From NCBI GenBank assembly GCA_910589415.1, contig OU342639.1, positions 28,528,268-28,592,267 of the forward strand: a stretch of 64,000 nucleotides of DNA, given 5' to 3'. Every line of letters begins with the position of its first letter. Position 1 is the first letter of the stretch. Position numbers and translations under genes: made by a program. Source of the stretch: Malachius bipustulatus (taxonomy: Eukaryota; Arthropoda; Insecta; Coleoptera; Melyridae). The notes beneath the pieces were generated by a model. It made no database searches, was not told where the DNA came from, and worked only from the letters and a program-made list of their open reading frames with translations. Shown here piece by piece: positions 11,590-23,564 of the stretch.

Positions 11590-12530
11590 ATAGTGTGACC
11601 CGATTTGCTTGATTTTGGCGGTTGCGCCCAGTCCCAGACCAAATTTCACAACATGAAAACATAAATATAGCTAAAAAATTCACATTTGACAGATTTTTTA
11701 AAACCTTCTTGCGCATCAATCACATAAGTGTATTTTTTGCGTCAATTCAATTATGAATATTTTCACCGCTTTTTAAATTGGCTTTTTTAATTTTCCATGG
11801 TCATATCATATTCGCGTAGTTTTTCACTGTGAAAATTTCAGTTTAATTCGTTTGAAAACATACCGTAGAATGGATTTTAAATTTAACAAATCAAAAAAAA
11901 TTGGCAAAATTTAACATTTTTTTCCCTTTTCCTATGCCCGACACTGGCTAACTTTAGGTATTTTAAAAACGCACTTTTTTACACAACCTTTAATAATTCC
12001 GAAAAAAGTTACAGGGGTGTTTAAAAAACCGAAAATTTGGAATTTTAGAGAAATAACATCATATAAAAAAAATTTAATATCTCTTCCATTTTTCTTATTT
12101 GCTTCTTGAAATTTTTTAGTGTTAAAGGTTATTCGTATAGTTGTTCACTGTAAAAATTTTAGTTCAATTCCTTTAAAATTAGGCTCATAAACGGTTATAG
12201 AAATTTACCCATTTTTACCCTTTTCCTACCCACGTATTGCATTAACTCAAATTTCAAATAATTTTCTCCCAATCATGTTAATTTCGTTTAAAAGTTTTTT
12301 CTATCTTGCTTATACATGGGTTCAAAAAATAGCCCTTTTCCCTAAAATTCAAAAGGCTGCCATTTTGGAATAGCACGACCGATTTTGCTCAAATGCAAAC
12401 CCAGACCACTCCTTGTAGACATCTTACTCCCATAAAAATTTCAGTCCCCTAGATTGAAAACTGCAACCAGAAACCGTACCTCATGGACCAGATTTTTGGA
12501 ATTTTACAGAACACCCTGCAGAAATAACGC
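11590..12530. repeat. Repetitive AT-rich block, probable non-autonomous element
   Basis: The phrase ttcactgtgaaaatttcagtt near 11825 recurs in diverged form near 12143, so the block has an internal direct repeat. A TIR-type end, GAACACCCTG, lies near 12517-12526. No coding capacity is seen. Boundaries are approximate. Confidence 0.35.
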
Positions 12531-12799
12531 GACTTTAGGAAATTTATTCAAGGAAAATGTAACGTCATTCCAAAGTTTTACAAGGATCCAAAATTTCTTT
12601 AACCAATCTTGAAAGATGAAGCTTTAAAATCGAAAATCCTGATTTTGGAGAAATATACAGTGTGTCCGTTTTTCGAGGCTAACCATGGATATCTCCTAAA
12701 CGCTAAGAGATACAGGATCGGTCGTTAAATCAGAGAAAAGCTGCTCTATTTTGTGGCCATCTCAAATCCGTTGAGACATACAAGATATCTGGGACCGTT

Positions 12800-13756
12800 C
12801 CTGAAATATCCTGAAAAATCGAGATTTGTCATTTTGGCCATATCTAGATCCCAGAGTATTCATAGTCAAACTTTTGTTTTTCTTATGGCCGCCATATTGG
12901 TTTTTTATGTCGTTCGGTATAAAATAAATCAAGGAAACCAAAAATCTATCTCGTTCAAAAAAATTTCTTCAAAATTTTCTTCTTTTTTACGGGAAAAAAA
13001 CCTTTCTTCAACCGAAGGTCATAAATAACCATAAGTCAAGCAATGTCACGTCATTTTGCGACGTCACACGACATCATTCGGTGATAAAATTTTCCTTTTT
13101 TTTGAAAAAAGAAGAAAATGTTTAAGAATTTTTTTAATGTGATAGTTTTTTGGTTTCCTTAATTTTTTTAATAGCGAGTGACACGAAATACAATATGGCG
13201 GCCATAAGAAAAACAGGACATTTGACAGAAATGTCAAACGTCAAGAAGTAGTAAAATTCATGGCATTTCATTTAGTTTTTGTTTCAAAGTTATGGCTCAT
13301 TCGCTAAAAATTTAAGGTCAGGGGGGACTATAAATAAATAAATATATGTTATGTCAATATAGAACATAAATTATTTCCTTGATTAGATAGAGATCTGTTC
13401 CTTTGACAAGGTTCATCAATCCGCTAACCAAGGTATTTTCCGCCAGCAAGCACCCGCCGGGGCTGAGTGGTCCTAGTCCCAGGACCGCATAGCGCGTTCG
13501 TGCGAGTTCTGGTCACTCGAATATCACATGATGAGAAGCTGTCTCATCGTCTTCATTGCAGAGAGGCTACAAACTGGTTCTCTGTATATCCCCAGCTTAT
13601 ATGTAGGTGTACTCTTATAGTGGCAGTGTCCACAGAGTAGAATTTAAGTGGCAAATTTGAATTGTCCAATATTGTGCCCTGGTCTCCCTAAATAAAAAAA
13701 AAAAAATAGGGTAGAATAAGAAATCTCGATTTTTCAGTTTTTCAGGATATTTCAGT
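12800..13756. mobile_element. Fold-back element family B, copy 1
   Basis: The arm ctgaaatatcctgaaaaatc (12801 onward) is mirrored at 13721-13755. An inner pair, cttatggccgccatattg (about 12880-12900) and caatatggcggccataag (about 13192-13209), also folds. A diverged second copy occurs at 24635-25405. A non-LTR fragment (13440-13690) sits in the right half of this copy. Confidence 0.6.
13440..13690 (-). pseudogene. 3' end of a Jockey-type non-LTR retrotransposon ORF2
   Basis: On the minus strand two adjoining frames read GHCHYKSTPTYKLGIYREP and then CNEDDETASHHVIFE, the C-terminal Cys/His region that follows RNase H in Jockey-like elements. The first two cysteines fit C-x2-C across a 2-nt frameshift. 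The final cysteine of the motif is a TGA stop. It is clearly inactive and was inserted in the opposite sense to the neighbouring genes. Confidence 0.7.
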
Positions 13757-14416
13757 ACCAATTGTCAATATACTGATTTTTTCAGATTCTTGATAGGCAT
13801 AAAATTGTAAGACTTATCTCTAATTTAATTGATTTCATATTTCTTGCCTTTTACAAGATCCCCATGTATTGCCACCTAATATACATATACATATTAGGAT
13901 TTGGTACTTACTTAGGTAGGTATAGTTATTAAAATTTAGAAGCGCCATTTTAATATCATAATATGGAACGGCGATGGAATAAAATTATGAGACCAAATCT
14001 TTTAAAATCTAAAGCCAAAAGATGTAATTAGATAAAAGTAAAAAAAAAACTACCCGACAACATCTATGTTTTGCTTATCGGCATACAACGAGAAACTTGC
14101 AAAAATTGACCTAATAACCCAATTTCCATAAAACAGAAAACCATGTTCTGTCAGCCTAACAACTCGCGATTAAGACGTACAACAATGAAGAGCATTTAGA
14201 TCTCTTCAATACTGAGTTGCTGATTATGGCCGACTTCCTTCCACCTTTTAATTTCATGACTTTTCAATAAGTTTACAGGATTTTCAAGTTTTTTCAAAAA
14301 CGAAAACTATAGTTTGAAAAACTCCTTATCTTCAGTTAAGTATACAACTTTTATATTGAAGACCAGTTTCTATCTCTGTTGGATCTAAAATGACGGCATG
14401 TTGAACAGTGTGATAA

Positions 14417-14439
14417 CCCCCCCCCCCCCCCCCCGCCCC
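14417..14439. repeat. Poly-C tract
   Basis: Eighteen consecutive C at 14417-14434, then GCCCC. Length is likely to vary between reads and individuals. Confidence 0.9.
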
Positions 14440-14699
14440 GGTTTGACTCTATAAATAATGCCAACATATATCTTAGGACAGTTAGAAGCGCATCAAAATT
14501 CACCTAATTTCATAATTGCACATTTCTATTAGTGTTTAATTATTTACCTACAAGAAATTGCCGTTGCCCTCCCTTTAAAAACATTTCTTCCTCTAAGGTG
14601 AGGGGAGGGAGATTTTTGCATCGGCATGCAGGCGGTAAATAGGCTAGGTCAAGAACAGCCCCGAATCATTTATTTATTATTATTATTTTTTGGATTATA

Positions 14700-15548
14700 C
14701 AGTGTGTGTCACAGGCATGGTACACCCCATTTTTTTTCTTTATTTTTGGAGATAGTTTTTTGAAATTTGGTACGTCGCATATTCTCGATAGAGCGCACTT
14801 TTTATCAAAAAATTGAATTTTTTCCCACATCTGGTTTTTCCGGAAATGTAACCAACTTTTTATTTTTAAATGGGACACCCTATATATTATTATATTTTTG
14901 GATTCTATACATTTGTACGAATCCAACAATACCACATACCTAAGTATCATTTTAAATGTCAAATTTGTTTTTATTCAATTTTTTATTTTTCAATTATAGT
15001 GTGCCATGACTTCAGTTGTGTTCGTCACAGATGCAAAATGGTTACACCAAAATGTCCCTTATTGGAAGTAGTGGTAGATGGTACCTCGGTACCATCTACT
15101 ATCCATTTGAAAAAAATGAATTCAGCTCAAAAAATCATTCCGGTGCGCATTATTTATCCATAAATCACTTAATTTAGTACTTTGAACAAAAATTCGATTT
15201 TTCTAGCATTAGATGATCCAATTGGAGTAAAACGAAATAGTCATGGCACACTATAATTGAGAAATAAAAAATTAAATTAAAACAAATTTGACATTTAAAA
15301 TGGTACTTATGTGGTATTGTTGGATTCGTACAAATGTATAGAATCCAAAAATGTAATAATATATAGGATGTCCCATTTAAAAATAAAAAGTTGGTTACAT
15401 TTCCGGAAAAACCGGATGTGGGAAAAAATTCCATTTTCTGCTAAAAAGTGCGCTCTATCGAGAATATTCGACGTACCAAATTTCAAAAAATTATCTCCAA
15501 AAAAAAAGAAAAAAAAAAGGGGGTGTACCATGCCTGTGACACACACTG
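14700..15548. mobile_element. Fold-back element family C, copy 1 (849 bp, TA-flanked)
   Basis: Termini CAGTGTGTGTCACAGGCATG and its inverse are each flanked by TA. The arms of about 370 bp are near-identical in inverted orientation. An inner TIR pair, TAGTGTGCCATGACT (near 14997) and AGTCATGGCACACTA (near 15238), marks a smaller unit nested at the centre. A perfect 12-bp hairpin (15074-15099, two-base loop) lies inside that. Short ORFs here are only arm translations. Same family as 18675-19505. Confidence 0.85.
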
Positions 15549-15786
15549 TATACTGTATAAGAAGACAAATTGTGATTTCAGCTGAAGATAAGGATTTTTC
15601 GGAAAGGAGGAGAATCTTTCGTTTGGGTGAAAACTCGAAAAACTAGACCCGAAAAAAAAAGTAAGTTCAAATACCTACATACTTTAAAAAAAATACACTA
15701 AAAGTACATTTCGTTTTTACGAGATCGACATGTCCTTTACCATCATTATCTAAATCGAGTTCATACACCCCGCTTATAAAAGTATG

Positions 15787-16128
15787 CAGGGTGATCAGAA
15801 ACTCGCGCACTCCAAATTAAGGGCGTCTAGTGCTCATTAAAATTAAGGATACCTAATGAACAAAAAAAAAAATGAATCCGATGGTTAGTTTTTTGAGTTA
15901 CGTACAAAGTTTCCCTCATTCAAGTTTGAAGTTGATTATTTTAATAGCCACAATAAAAATAAGTAAATAATTCAATCTACTATAATCTCTGGAATGAGTA
16001 TGATACATTCATACATGATTGGTCGATTGTTTTTTCACCAAACCTCTCTTTATAGAGATATTTAAAATGTTGAAAATTGATAACATACTTAAATTTGAAA
16101 GCAATTTAAAGAGTTACTGATCACCCTG
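15787..16128. mobile_element. MITE with CAGGGTGATCAG termini (342 bp)
   Basis: Left end CAGGGTGATCAGAAACTC and inverted right end CAGGGTGATCAGTAACTC share an 18-bp TIR with one mismatch. The right flank is TA; the left flank is TG, presumably a mutated TA. No coding capacity. Confidence 0.7.
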
Positions 16129-16296
16129 TATATGAGCGCACTTTTATCCACTTCAACTGATAATAATTTCTTTAATAATATTGCAATTTAATTTATTGAT
16201 TTATGATATTAATTTATTGATTTAGAATAGGATTTGATGTTAGTAATTTTATACTTGAAAATAAATGATGACCTAAAAAAGTTTACATCATACGTA

Positions 16297-16394
16297 CAGT
16301 CAAACTTGTTTAAAACGGAGCCCAATATGAGTGACTTGTTATTATTATTTTTTCCCCCGTTTTATTTAGGTTCTGTTTTATACAGTTTTTACTG
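16297..16394. mobile_element. Short pogo/Tc1-like MITE (98 bp)
   Basis: TA-CAGTCAAACTTGTTTAAAACG on the left and an imperfect inverse ending GTTTTTACTG-TA on the right. The CAGT start and ..AAAACGGA subterminal sequence resemble pogo-type ends. Family assignment is tentative. Confidence 0.45.
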
Positions 16395-18540
16395 TAAATC
16401 AATTGTCCATTGATAAATTTATTGATAGCATAAATAATAAATCATTATACTTAGCTACATAAGCCAACATAAAATTTAGAAAAAAAAAGATTAATTTTTT
16501 TTAGAAAAATATTACCTAAATAGATATCTATAAGTACCTGCGTAGAGAAATTAAAATTCTAGAAATGATTCTTTTCGTTTCAGAGAACCATTTTTATGGG
16601 ACGGCCGGAACTTTCTTTTTTGAAATTTGGTAAAGTAAAAAGCCCTATAATGTAAATTCTAAAAGGGTCAAAGTAGAAGAAACGGAGGTGCAGTTCCTTC
16701 TTAGCATTACGCTGTTTTATCAAAATGTTTAGTACAATCACGATGTTAAAATTTTACCTACCTATATAATTTGTAGAGGCTCTTGGGTAAAAATTGTAAT
16801 AAAGGGGGTAATTTTGAATTAATGCTGTAAAAATTAATTGTTATTGACCGATTTAAAAAAAATACTTAGATGATAGTAGGTATGTTAAAAACGTAGGTGT
16901 ACCGTTGGGTTAATTTGAATGAAAAGACAGTCTCGAATTTGTTTCGTTCTCGAATATCTGGTGGTAGAATATGAATGATCAATTTTCAAAATGTCAACCC
17001 TAGGGCACACCCAAGCGTCCAGCAGCAGTTTTCAGTTTATGCCCTGGTACAAAACTTATTTTTATATTTTGATTGGAAACTAAAAACTAAGAATCAATAT
17101 TTCGCAATAAAGTAAATTTTTTTAATTTTACAACTATAGTGGCGCTTGAAATGTTTATCTGCTCCGATACAAGGAATACGAGATGCGCTCAACAAAAATC
17201 AAATTATCTTATCAATTTGAGACGGGAGAAGTATTTTTGCAACTCGTATTTCAACATAATTGTATCATTGTTATGTAGGGAGTTGGCTGTTTTTCAGGTT
17301 TAGGAAATTTTCTGGCGTCCCACTCGAGCTGGGGATATAATTAGACTTTTCAAGTGGAAATTATTGGCGATTGTATTTCATGTGTTGCCAAATTTCTGTC
17401 TAACCAGGTGTTATATTAGAAACCACATGTGAGATGTCTGCGTAATTGATTTCTGAAACTTAAAGCTTATCCTATCTTAGCAGTAATTTTACAACGTTGT
17501 AATGTTTTTCTTGGTTTATTACTGAAAATAATTACCGACAAAAATCATTTTTCGTCAGAAACAATAATATGCTTTACAGAGGGTTTCTTTGTAGGAATTT
17601 TTTTTATCATATACTTAGGAAAATTTTCTTGCGCCCAATTTTTTCTTCCGGACCTATATTGATTTTTTTTATATTTCAACATAGGTGGAGTGTGTGCGTT
17701 TATGTGTGATGTAGGTTTGGCATCTAATAGATTATTTGCCGCAGAAAACTACATACCTAGTAATTTTGTGGCAGATGATCAATTCGTTGCCAAAATTCGA
17801 TCACAAGCGCACAGATAACACTGTATTGTCATTACCTAAAAAAATAATAACAAGTCAATACAAAAGCTCGAATCCGAAAAGTATATTAGACTTCAATCGT
17901 TTATAAGTAAAAATTAAAAGGAGTTTATTATAGGTATCAATAGCTATGTTGTCATTTTAAAAAATCACGTTGGCAACCATACCAAAAATAAAATGAACCT
18001 AAAAATATTTCATCTTCTAACACATATATATACTTAGATATAAAATAACTATACATATTAGATTTTTTTAAATTTAAAATCAATTTTTGTAACAATTTTG
18101 GCAGCAGCGATTTGTTTACATTTCCAACAGCTACTGGCTATGTTAATGTATTTTCATAATATTTAATTTTCTTATTTTAAAAACAGTATAGGTACGCTAC
18201 TGACTTTCTTGAATTTATTTCCACATCTTCCTGAAATGGGTCGTTTTCAAACATTTTTTCACTTATAAAATTATAGAACATAAATGCCTGGAATTTTTAG
18301 CCGACGAATATCACGCACTTAATTTAAAACTTTTCATTAAATATTTTTGTATTAGTGTTGAGCAGTTTCTACAAAGTTAACTGAGCTGTAACCTCTACAC
18401 TGAAATCCTCTATTAGTTTAATGCGTTTCAATGTTGAAATCGTAATAATAATAATAACTCTTGATCAACATTTTAATTCCAAAACTTCGTACAATCGTCC
18501 TCAGTGTAGCTTTCTAAAGTTCTCCTATTACTCAGAAAAA
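16395..18540. other. AT-rich DNA, nothing recognised
   Basis: No coding exon, RNA gene or clear repeat was identified in this 2.1 kb. Confidence 0.5.
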
Positions 18541-18655
18541 TATTTATTTATTGTTTATATATTTATTTAAATGTTTATATATTTATTTACTTATACACCC
18601 AACAGACCTGATCCAATTACAGGGTTACAGATACATTACCTAAAATGTTATTATA
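18541..18655. repeat. Dispersed repeat, copy 1
   Basis: A run of tttatatatttattta units leads into acagacctgatccaattacag...acattacctaaaat. A diverged copy with the same order (tatttactt, cccatcaggtatcgtaaacctaattacatg, ataaaat) occurs at 34770-34850. It may be the tail of a SINE- or LINE-like repeat. Confidence 0.4.
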
Positions 18656-18674
18656 CTTACAAAACTAAACTATA

Positions 18675-19505
18675 CAGTGTGTGTCACAGGCATGGTACAC
18701 CCCCTTTTTTTTCTTTATTTTTTGAGATAATTTTTTGAAATTTGGTACGTCGCATATTCTCGATAGAGCGCACTTTTTAGCAGAAAATTTAATTTTTTCC
18801 CACATCCGGTTTTTCCGGAAATGTAACCAACTTTTTATTTTTAAATGGGACACCCTATATATTATTATATTTTTGGATTCTATACATTTGTACGAATCCA
18901 ACAATACCACATAAGTACCATTTTAATTGTCAAATTTGTTTTTATTGAATTGTTTATTTTTCAATTATAGTGTGCCATGACTTCAGTTGTGTTCGTCACA
19001 GATGCAAAATGGGTACAACAAAATGTCCCTTATTGGAAGTACTAGTAGATGGTACCTCGGTACCAATATGGTACCATTTGAAAAAATGAATTATAAGCTC
19101 AAAAAATCATTCCGGTGCGCATTATTTATCCATAAATCACTTAATTTAGTACTTTGAACAAAAAATTTAGCATTAGGTGATCCAATTGGAGTAAAACGAA
19201 ATAATCATGGCACACTATAATTGAGAAATAAAAAATTTAATAAAAACAAATTGGACATTTAAAATGGTACTTATGTGGTATTTTTGGATTCGTGCAAATG
19301 TATAGAATCCAAAAATATAATAATATAAATTATGTCCCGTTTAAAAATAAAAAGTTAGTAACATTTCCGAAAAAACCGGATGTGGGAAAAAATTAAATTT
19401 TCTGCTAAAAAGTGCGCTCTATCGAGAATATGCGACGTACCAAATTTCAAAAAATTATCTCCAAAAATAAAGAAAAAAAAGGTACCATGCCTGTGACACA
19501 CACTG
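18675..19505. mobile_element. Fold-back element family C, copy 2 (831 bp, TA-flanked)
   Basis: Same termini (CAGTGTGTGTCACAGGCATG, flanked by TA), the same subterminal phrases and the same nested TIR unit as 14700-15548, and in the same orientation. The central hairpin has changed: gtacctcggtacc is followed by aatatggtacc, so the perfect palindrome of copy 1 is broken. Confidence 0.85.
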
Positions 19506-20119
19506 TATACATAGTACCTAAATCAACTATAACTGAACAATCAGAAAATTTCCAGTCATAATTTCAATGGAATCTTCGAAAAACTTTCAAAGCCAAACTT
19601 CTTATTTCCCCCACCACCGAACTCTCAAAAAGTTACAATCACTACAAACTAATTAAAAAGGTTCATCATTGAGTAGACTAGAGACTAACATATTAGTGTG
19701 ATCCCTAGGATACTGTAAGACAGTGTCACTTTGGGTCGCAATCCTCGGTACAGAAAAATAATAGAGCATAACAAATCCCGACTGTCAACATCACCACATA
19801 AAATCTTTTGCAAAAAGATTAGGCTGAGGCTGCTCTGCGACATCCCGAAGATGATATGCCGAATTCAGCCAGCAGCAGCCCCTGATCATATCCTCTCGGA
19901 GGAAAAGACCCATGTGTTTTAGTATACCGCTCAATCCTACAGGAATTTTTCTGAACTATCTGCTCTATGTCCCATCTGTGCCCGCCAAAAATTTCGCACT
20001 ATATGGGAAAATATTTTGTTTTCCATCTTTAAAAAAAATATATTTTTGTCATAAGTCTGTGCTTTGCAAAAGATTAAATTTGAGCCCACTAGATCCATGG
20101 TCATCTAGATCAAAACTAA

Positions 20120-20262
20120 ATCAAAACCCAAGCCAAGCAGTCATCTTCTCCAAAAAGGCCAAAGTTTTAGAGCCATGCAGATATGGTGATGGAGGGACAC
20201 TCCCTTACTCCATCGTCATCTCTTCGTTTACTTGAAGTGAGCCTCGCGGATTGTGGAGCAAG
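20120..20262 (+). pseudogene. Jockey-type non-LTR RT fragment, same family as 23.6-24.3 kb
   Basis: The stretch from gtcatcttctccaaaaaggcc to tcttcgtttacttgaagtgagcctcg aligns with 24180-24285, including the segment after the RT catalytic box. It has frameshifts and stops. It lies directly against the left arm of the 19975-22306 unit. Confidence 0.65.
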
Positions 20263-20885
20263 ACCCGAATGTGACGAAAAATTTAGATACTCTCGAACAT
20301 TGAAAAAAAGTAGCTGACCTAAGTCTGTTTTACAGATATTTTTATGGTAAGTGTTCAAAAAGACGTGGCCCGTTTGATCCCACCAAGAACAAGGAGGGGA
20401 AAAAATACACGGCGAACCACAAAAGCTCATAATTAACATAAATTAAGCTTTTAATTCAATTGAGTATATGTTTTGCAATTATCGCAATGTCGAATTTTTT
20501 TTAATAGAGCTTTATCAAATTGATATTACATAATTATAAATGAATATAAATAATAAGAGAACGTTGGTTGTGACCTAATCGAATTTAAATGTTGCTTTAT
20601 ATTCATTTCTTATTAAATACAAAATATACTTGAATTGTTAGATGCTTTCTTCGTGTTGAATACTGTGACAACCCCGACAATCCGGGAAACTGGACGCAAT
20701 CGGAGCTGGCTGGAATCGGACGGATTTCTCGGGCGCCAGATTTTTGCAGAGGGCTTACTCCCTCGGGAAAATGAACTCGCTATCTTTTCCCACTTACCTG
20801 AGTTATCACACATTTGGCACGTTAATCGTACCCTTGTCCCAGGGCAACTCAATGGAGAAGACGGAAAATGCCAGGGTCTTACAGA

Positions 20886-20923
20886 AAATAACTGATTTTA
20901 GCGGAAATAACTGATTTTAGCGG
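20886..20923. repeat. 19-bp tandem duplication
   Basis: aaataactgattttagcgg occurs twice in direct succession, exactly. It sits at the end of a GC-richer block (20640-20960) that could be an old LTR or element fragment. Confidence 0.8.
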
Positions 20924-20999
20924 TCGCTTTATTATGGGCTGCGAAGCAAAGCGGAGGCGATTTAAATTTCAATAATTAAATTGATTCTCTGATAGGTAT

Positions 21000-21660
21000 G
21001 AGAGTACCTACTTCACGTGCAAGGATCGAAAACCGGGTCGGCGCGGTGAAGCCGCTGTGCGTTTCGTCGTAATCAACGCGCTGAGGATCGGCGTGCTGTT
21101 TTGACGAGTACCTACCAGGCCACCCTGCCACCGCGAGATTACCCCCTGCTACGCCGGGTCATGAATCTCACGACAAGAACGGGGCCTTTATTACTACAAC
21201 CAAGGTCGGGAGCGAATGCAAAAAAAAGGACAATTGAGAAGAATTATCTGGGGCGACCGAGACACAATCAATTACGAGAGAAAATTATGACTGGTATGAA
21301 GAAGTATGAACTACCACCTACCTTGGCACAGAGTTGAAGGGCGGTCGGCTCTAGTCTGGATTCTCGACGGTTAACTAACTCCGTCCGGAACGCGGAACAC
21401 GGACGGCCGGTCTGCGAATCGGGTATACTATTTGAACTTATTAGGCTACACAATAATATCGCTCTACTGGTCACCGTCAGAATACTGGATCGGAAGTCTC
21501 TATGAATGCAACACTCGATCGGAAGTCTAATGAATTCAACACTCTACTAATCACCGTAAGAACACCGGATCGGAAGTGAATACGAACTAGAACAATCTAT
21601 CAATCAACGGCGGTTTACCTTCGAATTCACTTCCGATCGAATATCGGAAGTGAATTTTTA
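21000..21660. repeat. GC-rich block with gatcggaagt repeats
   Basis: Base composition is clearly richer in G+C than its surroundings. The word gatcggaagt occurs at about 21489, 21518 and 21570, within a loosely repeated unit of about 70 bp (tcaccgt(c/a)agaa(t/c)ac(t/c)ggatcggaagt). No protein similarity was recognised. Confidence 0.45.
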
Positions 21661-22537
21661 AGCCAAATGCCAGTGATTTTATATTATTTTTATATCTTCT
21701 GGATTACCTATCTGCCGTTTTTCAATTGGAACGCGGTGTATAAAAAAGGTTTGCTCAGTTTTTACGTGCGGTGATAACGCTGGTATCAGCGATGTGGCTT
21801 CCGAATTTGTAGTCAACTGCCTGGATTGAGCTCGCTTAAAATTTGGTCTGTTCATAAAAAATTAAATGATTTGAAAATGAATTGGAAATAAATGCGTTTG
21901 TGAAAGTTTTCGCTCCTGACAACTTATACAAAATTATACTGAGAAAAATGAGCGAAAATGTATAATATATACATATATTATAGTTTATTTTTCAAAATTT
22001 GCCACTTTCTGGCAACTTTATAAAAAAATACATTTCTCTCATAACTGAAATTAATATTTGGTGAATATCTAACGAATTTGGCCTAAATTTTCCGCAAAAA
22101 CACCTTTATTTTTCGAAATATTATGTTTTTTGTGATTTTGAAATTTATAGTTAAACGGCATTTTCTCTGGAACTGAAATTCACACCATGGATCTAGTGTG
22201 CTCAAATTTAATCTTTTGAAAAACACAAACTTATTGCGATAAAAAAATTCGAAAACGATGAAAAACAAACAATTTTTCCATATGACAAACATTTGGGCGG
22301 GCACTGTATATTATAAAACGAATTCCAAACAATCGCATAATATTTTAAACTGAGGCTTATCAGAGAGAAGTACAACAGTTTAATAGTGTTGACATCAATA
22401 ATAATAGTTAATCAATAATCAATAATAGTTATTAAAAGTCAGGCGAGCTCCTCATAAACATCCTCAGCGAGCAACAGGGACTCCGTTCAATATGTGAAGC
22501 TAACGACAACTCACCGCAAGCGAACTCCTAAAATCTT

Positions 22538-22883
22538 AAGCTGCGTACTCACTAGAGCACGAGCCCCGAATGAGCGCCCCGAACAGAGCTGAACCGCTCA
22601 GATGTGGACGGGTATCCGAACAGAGCCAAGCACGCTCAGGTTGTTCGGCGAACGTGCTCAGACCGATCCGAGCTCTGTCGGTACATCAAAGGATGTTCGC
22701 GTTCAGTCTGGACGGGATTAACCAGCTCTACTGCCGAACTAAGTGCCTACGAACAACTGGATCAGTGCCGAACCGAATGCTCGTTCGGGGCTCGGGTGAA
22801 AAATATAAACGCCCCGAATGCTCGGCTCTGCTCTGTTCGGCGCGCTCGTTCGGAGCAAATGCTCTAATGAGTACGCAGCTTTA
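22538..22883. mobile_element. GC-rich MITE with AGCTGCGTACTCA termini
   Basis: AAGCTGCGTACTCACTAGAGCA (22538 onward) and its near-perfect inverse at the right end (22862-22882) define TIRs of about 22 bp. The interior is unusually GC-rich and full of short inverted cgaacagagc / gctctgttcgg words. The flanks read TTAA on the left and TTTA on the right, which may be a mutated 4-bp duplication. ORFs inside are composition artefacts. Confidence 0.65.
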
Positions 22884-22889
22884 GGATGC

Positions 22890-23560
22890 TTCGAGTCAGT
22901 ACCAGAATTCCAATTGAATACGGGTACATTATTTGACTCTGTCCTACGGTATGTAACTATTGCACACTTGTCAACATCCAAATCAAGCATATTTCCCCTA
23001 CACCAGCTAAGTGTCTAAGTTACAAAGTTAATTGTCGCTGAATAAGCGGAATAAGATAATCATCAAATAAGCAATGAACCAATTGTTGAAAAATCTTTAA
23101 ATCATTAGCGTTAAATAATCAGGACCTCACAATCAATGATATCAACTACATTATTAATAAATAATAAAAAATAACACTTGTCCCAGGACTCCCAGGTAGA
23201 AGCCCTGCGGTACTCCTACGCTACTTCTTCAGTACCTATTATATACAGGAACAGCTAAAACCGATATATTTTACAAAATAACGTCTCGTCTGTCACCCAG
23301 ATAGGACGAGAAGAACTCATTCACTAAATATTACATATAATCGGGTCTGCCAAGTAATATATAAAATGGTCACCACGGTCAAACGCTTTCGATAAGTGAA
23401 TGTATATCACGTCTAATACCTGTCTCCTGCTATTTAATGCCGCTCAAATATAACGTGTGATATGCACTAAATTACTTACAGTTGAGTGGCCTGCAAAACA
23501 ACCATCTTTTCTGGATGAATGGATTTTTGACATGAGGAAAAATGCGAGCATACCTATACC
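22890..23560. other. Intergenic DNA, nothing recognised
   Basis: Mixed-composition sequence. It may be degraded upstream part of the non-LTR element that follows, but no motif confirms this. Confidence 0.4.
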
Positions 23561-23564
23561 GTCA

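Larger units (their letters stand above)
19975..22306. mobile_element. 2.3 kb inverted-repeat unit with CAGTGCCCGCC termini
   Basis: The left arm (CTGTGCCCGCCAAA... to ...ttgagcccactagatccatgg, 19975-20100) matches the inverted right arm (22184-22306: CAGTGCCCGCCCAAA... to ...ttgagcacactagatccatgg) over about 120 bp. The right end is flanked by TA; the left flank is diverged. Inside lie a non-LTR fragment, GC-rich sequence and short tandem repeats. Two separate insertions in opposite orientation would also explain the arms. Confidence 0.5.

Noticed and set aside
14666..15646. Several 80-110 aa frames on both strands, repeated at 18665
   Set aside because: They are translations of the inverted arms of the family C fold-back element; the same peptide appears from both arms.
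22570..23018. Overlapping frames on both strands near 22.6-23.0 kb
   Set aside because: Caused by GC-rich MITE sequence with few stop codons.
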